A DNA stretch of 64,000 bases, taken from NCBI RefSeq assembly GCF_000373385.1, contig NZ_KB891327.1, forward strand, positions 69,689 to 133,688, given 5' to 3'. The translations under genes were made by a program, and so were the position numbers. The notes under the pieces are model-generated. The model was not told the origin of the DNA, ran no database searches, and saw only the letters and a list, made by a program, of their open reading frames with translations. Positions 1 to 7,913 of the stretch are shown one piece after another (the stretch's first letter is position 1; each line of letters opens with the position of its first letter). Source of the DNA: Thiobacillus thioparus DSM 505 (lineage in GTDB: Bacteria > Pseudomonadota > Gammaproteobacteria > Burkholderiales > Thiobacillaceae).

Positions 1-1
1 C

Positions 2-607
2 GAGGCGGCCGACATGATTGCCGTGTGCGGCTTCCTCGGCTGCGACCTGCGGCCATTCAATCCCCTGATCGGGGCGCTGCCGCACATCCTGCATCTGCCG
101 GCCGAACGCGCCAGCGGTTGGGCCGCTCGCGTGATCGAGCAGGCGGTCGTCGAATCCAACCACCCGCGACCCGGCGGCGACGCCGTGCTCGAACGGCTTG
201 CCGAGATGATGTTCGTCGACGCCGCGCGCCGCTATCTCGACAACCTGCCCGAGGACGCGACGGGCTGGCTCGCCGGCCTGCGCGACCGTTACGTCGGCAA
301 GGCGCTCGAACGCATGCACGACCGTCCGGATCAGGCCTGGACGGTCGACGACCTCGCCCGCGAAGTCGGCCTGTCGCGTTCCGCGCTGCATGAACGCTTC
401 GTGCAATACCTCGGCGATCCGCCGATGCATTACCTGGCCAACTGGCGCATCCAGCTCGGCAGCCGGCTGTTGCGTGAATCGAATCGCACCGTGGCGACCG
501 TCGCCCTGGAAGTGGGCTACGAATCCGAAGCCGCGTTCTCGCGCGCGTTCAAGCGCATGGTCGGCCTGCCGCCGGCCGCCTGGAAGAAGGCGCAGGCCAG
601 CCGGTAG
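2..607 (+). CDS. AraC-family transcriptional regulator, 5' end cut by window edge
   Basis: The frame is open from base 2, so the start codon lies before the window and 201 C-terminal residues are visible. The first visible residues resemble the end of an AraC-type cupin sensor domain (the CGFLGCD and ALPHILHL stretches). The last 100 residues form the double helix-turn-helix DNA-binding domain: WTVDDLAREVGLSRSALHERF is cut here to its core DLAREVGLSRSALHERF, and the second HTH has the AraC signature VALEVGYESEAAFSRAFKR. It probably controls a nearby oxidoreductase or its own operon, but its effector cannot be told. The DoxX gene follows on the same strand after about 110 bp and could be a target. 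Confidence 0.9.
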   Translation, partial: EAADMIAVCGFLGCDLRPFNPLIGALPHILHLPAERASGWAARVIEQAVVESNHPRPGGDAVLERLAEMMFVDAARRYLDNLPEDATGWLAGLRDRYVGKALERMHDRPDQAWTVDDLAREVGLSRSALHERFVQYLGDPPMHYLANWRIQLGSRLLRESNRTVATVALEVGYESEAAFSRAFKRMVGLPPAAWKKAQASR

Positions 608-717
608 GCGATGGGGAGTAGGGTATGGGGATGAGAGAGATCCGGACTTGCGTCTTGAGGCCAATGCCTTAAGGTGAAGAGGGTTCCCACAACCTATCCT
701 CAACCGGGAGCATGGCG

Positions 718-1110
718 ATGAAAAACAACCTGGACGATGTCGGCAAGCTGGTCTTGCGTCTCACCCTCGGCATCCTGATTCTGCTGCACGGCATAGCCAA
801 GCTCCGGCACGGCATCGCCCCGATCGAGGGTATGGTGGCCGGCATGGGCATGCCCGCCTTCTTCGCCTACGGCGTTTACGTCGGCGAAGTGCTCGGCCCG
901 CTCCTGCTTATCGCCGGCTTCTATGCGCGCATCGGCGCCGCGCTCGTCGCCGCCAACATGCTCTTTGCCTTCGCACTTGCCCACCTCGCACAACTCACAA
1001 GCCTCAACGAACAGGGCGGCTGGGCGCTGGAACTGCAGGGCATGTTCTTGTTCACCGCGATCGCGCTGGTATTCATGGGACCCGGACGGATCAGCGTCAA
1101 TCGGCGTTGA
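718..1110 (+). CDS. DoxX family membrane protein
   Basis: This 130-residue protein is hydrophobic with about four membrane segments and has the DoxX pattern: an N-terminal LVLRLTLGILILLHG helix, then the GMPAFFAYGVYVGEVLGPL segment. DoxX proteins are small inner-membrane proteins linked to thiosulfate:quinone oxidoreductase or to redox stress complexes; the exact role here is unknown. Two in-frame ATGs lie 6 bases apart, at 712 and 718. The GGGAG at 706-710 lies one base from the first and seven from the second, so 718 is preferred. The gene is flanked by the AraC regulator and a ferritin-like gene, all on the plus strand. Confidence 0.8.
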   Translation: MKNNLDDVGKLVLRLTLGILILLHGIAKLRHGIAPIEGMVAGMGMPAFFAYGVYVGEVLGPLLLIAGFYARIGAALVAANMLFAFALAHLAQLTSLNEQGGWALELQGMFLFTAIALVFMGPGRISVNRR

Positions 1111-1216
1111 TCGCTGCGATTCCTCAAAATCAGGCTGGTCTTGCATCTTTAATTCGTGCAATGAACCGCAGCCGCCCACATGAGTCTGACCAGGGAACCC
1201 AAGCAGATGAGCTGAT

Positions 1217-2053
1217 ATGCCGGATCCCCACCCCGCCTTCGTCGCGCCGCATCCCTGGTTGATCGAGCAGATTGCGTTCGACCGCATCGCGCATGAACGC
1301 ATCGCCCGCGAAGAAACGTGGTTCCATGTGCTCGCAGCGGCCTCGTTTGTGGAGAGCCTGGCTGATTTATACACACACAATCTGCTGGACTACATGGAAG
1401 GCGATGCCGAAGCCAGCCAATGGCTGCGTGAGCGATGGGAACCGGAGGAACTGCAGCACGGACGCGCACTGCGACGCTATGTGGAAACGGTGTGGCCCGC
1501 ATTTGACTGGCAGGCGGCGTTTGACGGGTTCTGCATGGACTATCGTCCGTATTGCAAGGCGGAACTGCTGGAGCCTACGCGCGCGCTGGAGATGGTTGCA
1601 CGCTGTGTCGTGGAAACCGGTACTTCGGGCCTGTATGGTCTGTTGCAGCAGATCAGCCCGGAGCCGGTGCTCGCCACGCTGGTGGGCCATATCCGCAACG
1701 ATGAAGTGGGGCACTACAAGTACTTCTATCACGCCTTCCTGCGTTATCGCGAACGGGAACGTCCGTCGCGCTGGCAGGTGGCCCGCGTCATCCGGCAGCG
1801 ACTCGGGGAAATCGGTCAGGAGGACGCCTACCTGGCTTTGAAAAACGCCCATGCCGTGCGCCATCCCGGACAGACATTCAGCCCCCGGGACTTTCAGCGC
1901 TTTCAACACACGGCAGGGCACTGGGCACGCGCCCACTATCCTTACGAGATGACGGTGAAAATGCTGGTCAAGCCGCTGCGCCTGCCGGGCCTGGTCAACC
2001 GCATGGCACTTCCGCTGCTGGTGCGTCATGCGCGGCGCGTGGTGGCGCCGTAA
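1217..2053 (+). CDS. Ferritin-like / TenA-like di-iron fold protein
   Basis: The 278-residue protein is mostly helical. It carries two acidic-His pairs typical of ferritin-like di-iron carboxylate proteins: EELQH near residues 77-81, and NDEVGHY near residue 160, with further Glu residues in the HVLAAASFVESLADLY helix. No signal peptide or membrane segment is seen. The reaction is unknown; such folds act as oxygenases, desaturases or iron stores. A C-terminal basic, Leu/Pro-rich tail (from about residue 245) is not part of the fold and might touch the membrane. It is preceded by a weak ribosome site and stands alone between DoxX and the convergent MoaD gene. Confidence 0.6.
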   Translation: MPDPHPAFVAPHPWLIEQIAFDRIAHERIAREETWFHVLAAASFVESLADLYTHNLLDYMEGDAEASQWLRERWEPEELQHGRALRRYVETVWPAFDWQAAFDGFCMDYRPYCKAELLEPTRALEMVARCVVETGTSGLYGLLQQISPEPVLATLVGHIRNDEVGHYKYFYHAFLRYRERERPSRWQVARVIRQRLGEIGQEDAYLALKNAHAVRHPGQTFSPRDFQRFQHTAGHWARAHYPYEMTVKMLVKPLRLPGLVNRMALPLLVRHARRVVAP

Positions 2054-2179
2054 CGGGGGAGGCGGTCGATAGGCGAGGTATCGCCGGCTGCCGGTTCACC
2101 GCAGGGTTCCATCCGCCTGGCACCGCACCCCATCCGGGAAGGACAGGTTGGCCAGCAGAACTGAATGTGCGAGGCAGGT

Positions 2180-2458
2180 CTAGCCCCCGCTCAAGGCCGG
2201 GAAAATGTAAACAGTCCCCCCATCGGGGACACGATCGGAGAGTGTCTTTCTGTCAATCACGACGGTGTCATCGATACTGAGCATCACATGCCGGCGCAAC
2301 GCGCCATGTTCGTCGAGCACGTAATCGGCAAAGCCCGGAGCGATCTCGTTGACTGCGCGCAAAACTTCGGAGACCGAGCCGGCGGACACCGTAATCGTCC
2401 GGTTCTCCAGTTGCGGAAAGAACCGGTAAAGATGTTGCGTCATCTGAACAGTAGGCAT
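2180..2458 (-). CDS. MoaD/ThiS-family ubiquitin-like sulfur carrier
   Basis: This 92-residue protein has the beta-grasp layout of MoaD/ThiS and ends in Leu-Ser-Gly-Gly, so it keeps the C-terminal di-glycine that is adenylated and thiocarboxylated in this family. Upstream in-frame extension overlaps the preceding gene and is rejected: the ATG at 2458 gives the natural MoaD N-terminus (MPTVQMTQHLYRFFPQLENR). It lies 5 bp after the stop of the BNR-repeat gene and is probably translated by coupling, since no strong ribosome site is visible. No moa or thi gene is adjacent, so it is unlikely to be the housekeeping MoaD. Its acceptor is unknown. Confidence 0.75.
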   Translation of the reverse strand: MPTVQMTQHLYRFFPQLENRTITVSAGSVSEVLRAVNEIAPGFADYVLDEHGALRRHVMLSIDDTVVIDRKTLSDRVPDGGTVYIFPALSGG

Positions 2459-2463
2459 GACGT

Positions 2464-3678
2464 TCAGCCGAATCGCACCGAATAGATCGGCGGGAAATTG
2501 TTGCCGAGGCATTGCCATGACTCCCCACGGTCCTCTGACACATAGAGATTCCCGGTGGTGCTGCCAAAACATAAACGATCGCCCGCCACATCGAGCGCAT
2601 GCCTCAGGACGATGTCGTAGGCATTCTCCTGCGGCAGGCCGTGCCGACAAGTCTGCCAGGACTGCCCGCCATCGATCGTCCGCGCGACAAACAAACCGCC
2701 CGCAATCGCCATGCGTTCAGAATCCGCGCGCGCCGGCACGACCCACGCGGTACGCCCGTCATTCGCGTCTGCGGCGATGGGGAAACCGAAATGCACACCC
2801 GCATCGGGCATGCTGACTTTTTTCCAGTTCCGTGCAGCGTCGTCGCTGTAAAAAACACCGCAGTGGTTTTGCTGCCAGAGATGGTCCGGTTGCCCGGGGC
2901 AGGCGGTCACGAAATGCGGGTCATGGCCCCAGTCCGCTTCCGGGGTCGGAAGATAGTCCATCGTCATGCCGCGATTACGTCCCGTCCAGGTCCGGCCGCC
3001 ATCGGTAGTCTCGATGACACCGGCGGTCGATACCGCAACATGAACATGATTCGCATCGCGCGGATCGACAATAATGGAATGGATGCCGGGTTCGAACACC
3101 CCGTAATCTATGCTCGCAGGCGTGCCATTCCAGCGGTTCTCGGACGTCGCATCGCCGGCGAACAAATCGCCACCGCGACTCTCGTGGTTCCATAGCGGCC
3201 GGTTGAGTTCCCAGCTATCACCGCCATCATTGCTGACGAACAGACCGCCGGGGATCGTGCCGGCATACAGCCTGCCCGGCTGGCTGGCATGGCCAAACGC
3301 AATGTTCCAGATCTTGTATACGCTTGCATTGGCATACTCGGGCCGCGCGGACGGCGAGGCCGGATCGAAGTCCGGGGTAGGCAGGTACTTGACGATATAG
3401 CGTGCGCCCTCGGGATACTTGAGCGACGTCACATCATCCCAGCTTGCGCCTCCGTCACGCGAACGCGCCAGCTTGGGCCCCCAATGCCCGTGGTCCAGGG
3501 AAGCCCACAGGGTGCCATCACGCGGATCGCGCGCCGCGTAACAGACGGGAATGCCCGCATGGACGATAGGACGGGGACGCCAGTTTGAATGGATACGATC
3601 GAATATGACGGTGCCCTTGCGCGTCCCTAACAGGATCATGTCGGACATCGGTTTCCCTCGCGTATTGGTGACGGCCAT
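2464..3678 (-). CDS. BNR/Asp-box repeat beta-propeller protein (sialidase-like fold)
   Basis: The 404-residue protein contains at least five Asp-box motifs (SRDGGASW, SNDGGDSW, TTDGGRTW, TIDGGQSW, SEDRGESW) spaced as blades of a beta-propeller, as in sialidase-like and sortilin-like proteins. No signal peptide is seen, so it is probably cytoplasmic. The catalytic Arg triad of true sialidases cannot be recognised, so an enzyme activity should not be assumed. An AAAGGAG lies seven bases before the ATG at 3678, which supports that start over the GTG two codons upstream. It forms a two-gene operon with the MoaD/ThiS-like gene, suggesting a joint role that is not known. Confidence 0.75.
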   Translation of the reverse strand: MAVTNTRGKPMSDMILLGTRKGTVIFDRIHSNWRPRPIVHAGIPVCYAARDPRDGTLWASLDHGHWGPKLARSRDGGASWDDVTSLKYPEGARYIVKYLPTPDFDPASPSARPEYANASVYKIWNIAFGHASQPGRLYAGTIPGGLFVSNDGGDSWELNRPLWNHESRGGDLFAGDATSENRWNGTPASIDYGVFEPGIHSIIVDPRDANHVHVAVSTAGVIETTDGGRTWTGRNRGMTMDYLPTPEADWGHDPHFVTACPGQPDHLWQQNHCGVFYSDDAARNWKKVSMPDAGVHFGFPIAADANDGRTAWVVPARADSERMAIAGGLFVARTIDGGQSWQTCRHGLPQENAYDIVLRHALDVAGDRLCFGSTTGNLYVSEDRGESWQCLGNNFPPIYSVRFG

Positions 3679-3927
3679 GCTCACTCTCCTTTCGTCGGGT
3701 CGAACGGGATAGCGACGTGCCCGGTGGTCAAGACCTCAATTTACGATGGGCATGAAGCCCTCGGCGAGCACTCCACACGACAGGATAGCGCATGGATTTG
3801 AAAGGCCTAGTTGATTGCCGGTGGGCTGGGGACGGGCAGGGCAGGGCAGTGGAATGGCCAGGTCTCGCATGTGCCTGCTGCATTGCCGGACCCGACCCCG
3901 TTTCGAGGTGTCTGACCCGCAACGGAT

Positions 3928-4308
3928 TTACGCCGGGGGTTGCAATGCCGCCTGCATCGCCTGCTCGCTCACCGGGTAGGCCAGCACCGCATGGATGGGA
4001 AACAGTTCCAGCAGCTTGCCGATATGGTCCTCTTCACGCGGATGCATGAACACGATCATCTTCGCCTGCGGCGCGAAGCGTTGCAGGGTGCGGATCGTGA
4101 CGTCCAGGTTGGAAACGTTGGCGCCCGCGTAGTTGTTGCCCCAGCCGTAGACGAATTCGCCGACGAAGAAATCGGGCGGCTGCTTCTGCATCGCCCGATG
4201 AAGGTTGCGGGCCGAGTCGAAACGCTGCGCCGCAATGCCGAGCTTCTGATACAGAACGCTGAAATCGGGGTGAAAGGGGGATTCGATCAGGGAGAAAAGG
4301 GTTTGCAT
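3928..4308 (-). CDS. Conserved hypothetical protein, possibly receiver-like fold
   Basis: This 126-residue soluble protein is not recognised with confidence. It has alternating hydrophobic strands and helices (for example PPDFFVGEFVYGWG, AKMIVFMHPREEDHIGKLL, HAVLAYPVSEQAMQAAL) that recall a response-regulator receiver or Rossmann-like fold, but the usual phospho-acceptor Asp set is not obvious. The run of Phe, Trp and Gly near residues 47-57 is distinctive. No ribosome site is clear before the ATG. It stands alone, with about 230-250 bp of apparently non-coding DNA on each side. Confidence 0.6.
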   Translation of the reverse strand: MQTLFSLIESPFHPDFSVLYQKLGIAAQRFDSARNLHRAMQKQPPDFFVGEFVYGWGNNYAGANVSNLDVTIRTLQRFAPQAKMIVFMHPREEDHIGKLLELFPIHAVLAYPVSEQAMQAALQPPA

Positions 4309-4541
4309 GCTGCAGATGTTTGCGGGAACGGTTGTCCCGACAGCTTAGCGCCGGGAATGGCACGTTGCGCATTTTTTTCCTGTGCTGATTTCTTTAGCCT
4401 GCTTCGCCGACGGAGCAGGGGCGAGCTTGAGGAACATTTCGCCACCCATGGCTTTCTAATCACTCCGAGGCGCGGGCCGGCCTCGCCTGCCGCGCCACAC
4501 CTGTGCGCCAAGCGCACGACCACTGAGCGAAGGAGATTCAC

Positions 4542-4961
4542 ATGGCATACGCAACCACTGAGAAGCAGGTTATCGAGCTCGAACGCCAATATTGGCAAGC
4601 TATCAAGGACAAGGACATCGACACCGCGCTGAGCATGACCGACGATCCCTGCCTCGTCGCCGGCGCCCAGGGGGTGGCCGAGATCGACCACAAGACATTC
4701 AAAAACATGATGCGGACCGCGCCCTGGACGCTCGATGCCTTCAGGCTGGGCGACGACATGCAGGTGCTTATGCTGGGCAAGGACGTCGCCGTCGTGGCCT
4801 ACAAGGTGCACGAGGAGATGACCGTGGAGGGCAAGCCGGTCACGCTCGATGCGGCCGATTCGTCGACCTGGGTGCGGCGCGACGGCCACTGGCTGTGCGT
4901 TGCCCACACCGAGTCCCTGTTCGGCGACCCCTACGGCCGCGACCGGCGGTTGGCGTCCTGA
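4542..4961 (+). CDS. NTF2-like (DUF4440/SnoaL-type) protein
   Basis: The 139-residue protein has the cone-shaped NTF2-like pattern: an N-terminal helix (EKQVIELERQYWQAIKDKD), a middle segment around TFKNMMRTAPWTLDAFRLGD, and C-terminal strands ending in the typical STWVRRDGHWLCVAHTES. Members include isomerases, dehydratases and small-ligand or dimerisation modules, so a reaction cannot be assigned. AAGGAG lies seven bases before the ATG. It is convergent with the DUF3175 gene, with only 9 bp between stop codons. Confidence 0.75.
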   Translation: MAYATTEKQVIELERQYWQAIKDKDIDTALSMTDDPCLVAGAQGVAEIDHKTFKNMMRTAPWTLDAFRLGDDMQVLMLGKDVAVVAYKVHEEMTVEGKPVTLDAADSSTWVRRDGHWLCVAHTESLFGDPYGRDRRLAS

Positions 4962-4970
4962 ACGCCTGAA

Positions 4971-5285
4971 TCAGTGCCGGCGCGGCCGGTCGTACAAGAC
5001 GCGCAGTTCGTCCTTGGCCGCTTCCAGGCGGGCCCGCTGGTCCGCCGCCAACTGGCGCCCGGCCCGGTTGATGAAGAAGTTAAGCATCGACATGGCCGAA
5101 CGGAAAGGCGTCGTTTTTCGGCGACGGCTGCGCTCCGCCGAGCGCTTGAGCGACAGGGCAATCGCGTGCGGATCTTCCAGGCGAAACACGCCGGGCTCCA
5201 GGTCGAGGGCATTGCTGCTGGCCGTGACCTGCTGCGACCAGCGTTCGCGGCCAGCCGTAGCGCCGCGCGGCTTGGGGGAGTTCAT
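4971..5285 (-). CDS. DUF3175 family protein
   Basis: This 104-residue basic protein matches the DUF3175 pattern: RWSQQVTASSNALDLEPGVF near the N-terminus, then the DPHAIALSLKRSAERSRRRK stretch, and a C-terminal SMLNFFINRAGRQL segment followed by a charged helix. The function is unknown. The N-terminus before residue 15 is low-complexity and basic. It is followed upstream on the same strand by a perfect 19-bp inverted repeat and a 50-residue basic protein, a pairing seen in other proteobacteria as I recall it. Confidence 0.75.
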   Translation of the reverse strand: MNSPKPRGATAGRERWSQQVTASSNALDLEPGVFRLEDPHAIALSLKRSAERSRRRKTTPFRSAMSMLNFFINRAGRQLAADQRARLEAAKDELRVLYDRPRRH

Positions 5286-5314
5286 GATGAGGGGCCTCTA
5301 GAGGAAGCGCCGTT

Positions 5315-5362
5315 CGTCCGTTCGACAGGCTCACGACGCAGCCTGAGCCTGTCGAACGGACG
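5315..5362. repeat. Perfect 19-bp inverted repeat, extragenic
   Basis: Bases 5315-5333 (CGTCCGTTCGACAGGCTCA) and 5344-5362 are exact reverse complements around a 10-base loop. The core TTCGACAGGCTCA belongs to a repeat type widespread in beta- and gammaproteobacterial intergenic regions. It could end transcription from the small gene at 5364-5516 on the minus strand, though no U-run follows it. Confidence 0.8.
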
Positions 5363-5363
5363 A

Positions 5364-5516
5364 TCAGTGCCGGCGCTTGAAGAACTGGATTTCCCGCTCG
5401 TGCTTCTCCGCCGCTTCCCGCGTCTCGAACGTACCGAGATTGCGCCGCTTGCCGGTCTTGGGGTCCGTCTTGATCGAATAGAGCCGGTATTCGCCGGACT
5501 TGAGTTTCCTGATCAT
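5364..5516 (-). CDS. Small basic conserved protein (50 residues)
   Basis: This short gene encodes 50 residues starting MIRKLKSGEYRLYSIKTD and ending EREIQFFKRRH. It is very basic and contains a Gly-Lys-Arg-Arg turn in the middle. The sequence is compact, has good coding character and a GGAGG immediately upstream of the ATG (spacing about 4-6 bases). I recall similar 50-residue proteins in many proteobacterial genomes, usually annotated as hypothetical; a nucleic-acid-binding role is a guess from charge. It lies upstream of the DUF3175 gene on the same strand, separated by the 19-bp inverted repeat. Confidence 0.7.
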   Translation of the reverse strand: MIRKLKSGEYRLYSIKTDPKTGKRRNLGTFETREAAEKHEREIQFFKRRH

Positions 5517-5654
5517 GGCATCCTCCTTCGGATCAACGCCTGAGCGGCGCTTGTTCGCATCAAGTCTGTATTAGGCTAGAGGTGCAGTAGGACACGAAGT
5601 TCCGGGGTGCCGCGTGGACCCCGCTGGCTATTGGTTGCGAGTTCCGCCCTTCGC

Positions 5655-6080
5655 TCAATCCAGCGCGCTTTTTAACGTATGCCACTGGATCGGCGCGGGC
5701 TGCGTGTTCTCCAGCGCCTCGGCCTGCTTGCGTTTGGCGTATTCCTCAGCACGCTGCATGAATTTCTGAAGATCGGCGTTGGCGATGCGGGTCTGCTCCT
5801 CCATCTCGTCGGCGGTCAGGGGCGCTTCGATCAACTGCACCTCGATACGCAGAACGGCAGGATATTTTTCGGTCAGCGCCTGCAGGATCGCGTCGAGCTT
5901 CTTGCCAGGCAGACCATAGCGCAGCGTCTTGGTGAGAAACAGCCGCAGAATTGCCCCGTCGCCCGGGTTCGCGCGGTTGTTGATCACCGCCGCCTCCTTC
6001 TGCAACCAGCCACGCAGCCGCAGCGGCGTGATTTCGACGCCGGGGTTCAAGATGGCGATGTGGATTTGTCCTGAAGCCAT
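5655..6080 (-). CDS. Conserved hypothetical protein
   Basis: The protein has 141 residues from the ATG at 6080, which has AGGAG six bases upstream; an in-frame extension to 6137 has no ribosome site. The sequence has no membrane segment or signal peptide. Its middle part (DGAILRLFLTKTLRYGLPGK) and a long charged C-terminal helix (about residues 90-130, rich in Glu, Gln and Lys) are the main features. I do not recognise the family. It sits at the edge of the lower-GC island and keeps the codon use of the core genome. Confidence 0.65.
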   Translation of the reverse strand: MASGQIHIAILNPGVEITPLRLRGWLQKEAAVINNRANPGDGAILRLFLTKTLRYGLPGKKLDAILQALTEKYPAVLRIEVQLIEAPLTADEMEEQTRIANADLQKFMQRAEEYAKRKQAEALENTQPAPIQWHTLKSALD

Positions 6081-6188
6081 GGGGCACTCCTGTGATGCAA
6101 AAGCGGCATTGTGCAGAAGATTTGCGGGCAGGGCCAACCCGAGGAGGGAATCGTGTCTGACGCCTCTTTCGTTTCTGCAATACGTTAA

Positions 6189-6369
6189 TGCAAGACCTGA
6201 CCCCGCTGCGGCGCAATCACGCCGTTGGCACCAAGGATCGTATGCATGGCTCTCTATCTAGCTCCAGCGTGTCAACATGGGAACGCGGGGGTTAACAAGC
6301 ATGAAAAACAATCGAAGGGGTGGCATCGGAATTCTGGCATCGACGATATTCGAAGCTGACCCCTTTGGC
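6189..6369. repeat. Intergenic repeat-bearing region with (A/G)CTGACCCC-type motifs
   Basis: The roughly 300 bases between the two minus-strand genes (6081-6379) hold no convincing gene. Bases 6189-6204 read TGCAAGACCTGACCCC, a sequence I associate with repeats near REP-associated (Y1/IS200-like) transposases. Bases 6335-6369 are copy A of an imperfect 35-bp direct repeat whose copy B lies at 7206-7240; part of it (TGGCATCG) also occurs at 6321-6328. No transposase gene is present. Confidence 0.5.
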
Positions 6370-6379
6370 GCTGGCCATT

Positions 6380-7153
6380 TTAATGTTGCGCGCTAGTTCT
6401 TGAGATTGCTGACTCTGTTTTCATTACCAGGTTGGAGAGATATCCCATCATGCTTTCAGCAATCGTTTGCACCTCCTGTTGTGAAAATTGGACAACAGAG
6501 CTGTTAGGGAGCTTTGCCTTGATATCTCGCGGGAAGGCTTCGCTAACTTGGCGAGTGAGTCGGGGCGTTATTTCTCCACCAGCGTGAACAATAACGTGGC
6601 GGCATGCTTGAGCAAGGATGATGTTATTGACGACTGCATCTTTATCGATCTCTACGCCAATGTAATCTCGGAAGGCCCTGTGGATCGCTTTCATGTCTTG
6701 GAATGACAGATCCTTTTTCTCAATGAATAGGGCGACAAGCGCATCCTCAGCACTAGAGGCAGCATCGATTAATTCACCAACCGTTAACTTCAAGTCTTCC
6801 TTGAGAAGGCGAGAAGATCCGCCATCGCGAAGAGTCGCAGTCATTGCGGACGAGAAGACGTCTTCGACTGCTGATCCGAAGTATGAGACGAGAAGGACAA
6901 CAGCTTGATTAAGGATTAAAGAGAATCTCGGTTTTAGAGATTCGTTGTCCCGGACACCCCGAAGAATTTTCAGGGCTCTACCGCCATTCATCTGCTCATT
7001 TGTGATTCCCATTTTATTAACTAGCCGCTCATGTAATTCCTCGACAGCTGAGATGGCGACATGCATTACCTCGCGATCAAACTCAATGAGCCGATTAACG
7101 TCCGCGACATGCTGTGTAAAATTATCAAGAATGGTGCGCATGGCATGTGACAT
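6380..7153 (-). CDS. HEPN-domain (RiboL-PSP-like) protein
   Basis: The 257-residue protein is all-alpha in character and contains the HEPN signature Arg-x4-His as RHVIVH near residues 185-190, preceded by the helix NNIILAQAC and followed by AGGEIT. HEPN proteins are often RNA-cleaving toxins or defence effectors, so an RNase-like or defence role is plausible but inferred. Codon use is clearly more AT-rich than the neighbours, a sign of horizontal transfer. The start is uncertain: ATG 7153 is chosen, though an in-frame ATG at 7198 exists and neither has a good ribosome site. No obvious antitoxin is adjacent. The gene is bracketed by a 35-bp imperfect direct repeat. Confidence 0.6.
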   Translation of the reverse strand: MSHAMRTILDNFTQHVADVNRLIEFDREVMHVAISAVEELHERLVNKMGITNEQMNGGRALKILRGVRDNESLKPRFSLILNQAVVLLVSYFGSAVEDVFSSAMTATLRDGGSSRLLKEDLKLTVGELIDAASSAEDALVALFIEKKDLSFQDMKAIHRAFRDYIGVEIDKDAVVNNIILAQACRHVIVHAGGEITPRLTRQVSEAFPRDIKAKLPNSSVVQFSQQEVQTIAESMMGYLSNLVMKTESAISRTSAQH

Positions 7154-7205
7154 TATTGACTCGATTCGATTAGGGCCGCCCTGCAAAAAAGTCAGCATAG
7201 AAAGT

Positions 7206-7240
7206 TGGCATCAACGATATCCGACGCTGACTCCTTTAGC
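7206..7240. repeat. Copy B of the 35-bp direct repeat flanking the HEPN gene
   Basis: Bases 7206-7240 match 6335-6369 at 30 of 35 positions in the same orientation, 871 bp apart. The shared core is ACGATAT and GCTGAC followed by CCTTT. The repeat brackets the HEPN gene precisely, which suggests it marks the ends of a small inserted unit or is a dispersed repeat at both edges. Confidence 0.7.
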
Positions 7241-7253
7241 TTATGGTTTGTGG

Positions 7254-7781
7254 CTATTTGAGCAGACCATGCTTCATTAAATATGCACGCCCGTTTTGAA
7301 TGATTGACCATTCAGTTGGGTCTACGGTGCTATAGCTCCCATGAACGAAACGTTTACTCTCCAAGTCTGAAAAATGGTAAGTCACGAGTTGCTCTCCAAC
7401 ACCTATTACCTTTGCCACTTGAGCTGAAGTTATATCGTCGTGTGCACAGAGCAGTTGTAACAATGCTTCCTGCATCGAGTCCAACCGAATATTTATTTTT
7501 GGTGCAACCTCTTTAGCAGGAGATTCCTTTGCCTGTAGTCGACTACTTATTTCCGATACATGGCGAAGGATAAGCGCCAGCAGTAAGATTAAACCTGCGT
7601 TTGCGGAAACAGACGCAAAGAGCAGACGAAGATATGGACTTTGAAAAGCTTCAACATGAATACCGATTTTCTGTAGCCCTTCATATAGGAACGGGGCTGC
7701 AAACGTAACCGTTATTGTGGTCGTTGCCACCCACTTCGACCACTTTGTTGGAAGTAACTCATCAAGAATTTCTCGCACCAA
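7254..7781 (-). CDS. Membrane protein with C-terminal winged-helix-like domain
   Basis: The 175-residue protein has two predicted membrane helices (about residues 18-37 and 51-72), then a charged linker and a C-terminal domain (about 100-175) that looks like a winged helix: MQEALLQLLCAHDDITSAQV followed by VIGVGEQLVTYHFSDLESKR. The start is probably the TTG at 7781, since GAGGAG lies seven bases upstream; the ATG just upstream is in another frame and stops quickly. It shares the AT-rich composition of the HEPN gene and follows the same direction. A membrane-anchored sensor or regulator is a reasonable guess, but no partner is identified. Confidence 0.6.
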   Translation of the reverse strand: MVREILDELLPTKWSKWVATTTITVTFAAPFLYEGLQKIGIHVEAFQSPYLRLLFASVSANAGLILLLALILRHVSEISSRLQAKESPAKEVAPKINIRLDSMQEALLQLLCAHDDITSAQVAKVIGVGEQLVTYHFSDLESKRFVHGSYSTVDPTEWSIIQNGRAYLMKHGLLK

Positions 7782-7866
7782 AATGCATCTCCTCGTGTGC
7801 CTTTGGATTAACGCCTAGGATTGCAGCATTCTGATCATGACGCAATTCGCGACTGGACGATGAGCG

Positions 7867-7898
7867 AAAAAAAGCGCGACTGATCACTCAGTCGCGCT
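7867..7898 (-). terminator. Intrinsic terminator downstream of htpG
   Basis: Read on the minus strand, a perfect 11-bp stem AGCGCGACTGA/TCAGTCGCGCT with a 4-base loop is followed directly by seven T residues. It lies about 65 bp after the htpG stop codon. Confidence 0.93.
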
Positions 7899-7913
7899 CT
7901 GCAAAATAGCTAA

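Noticed and set aside
6285..6300. GTTAAC core that might be an integron attC site
   Set aside because: No paired inverted core site, no attC-like hairpin and no integrase are present; the direct repeats explain the flanks better.
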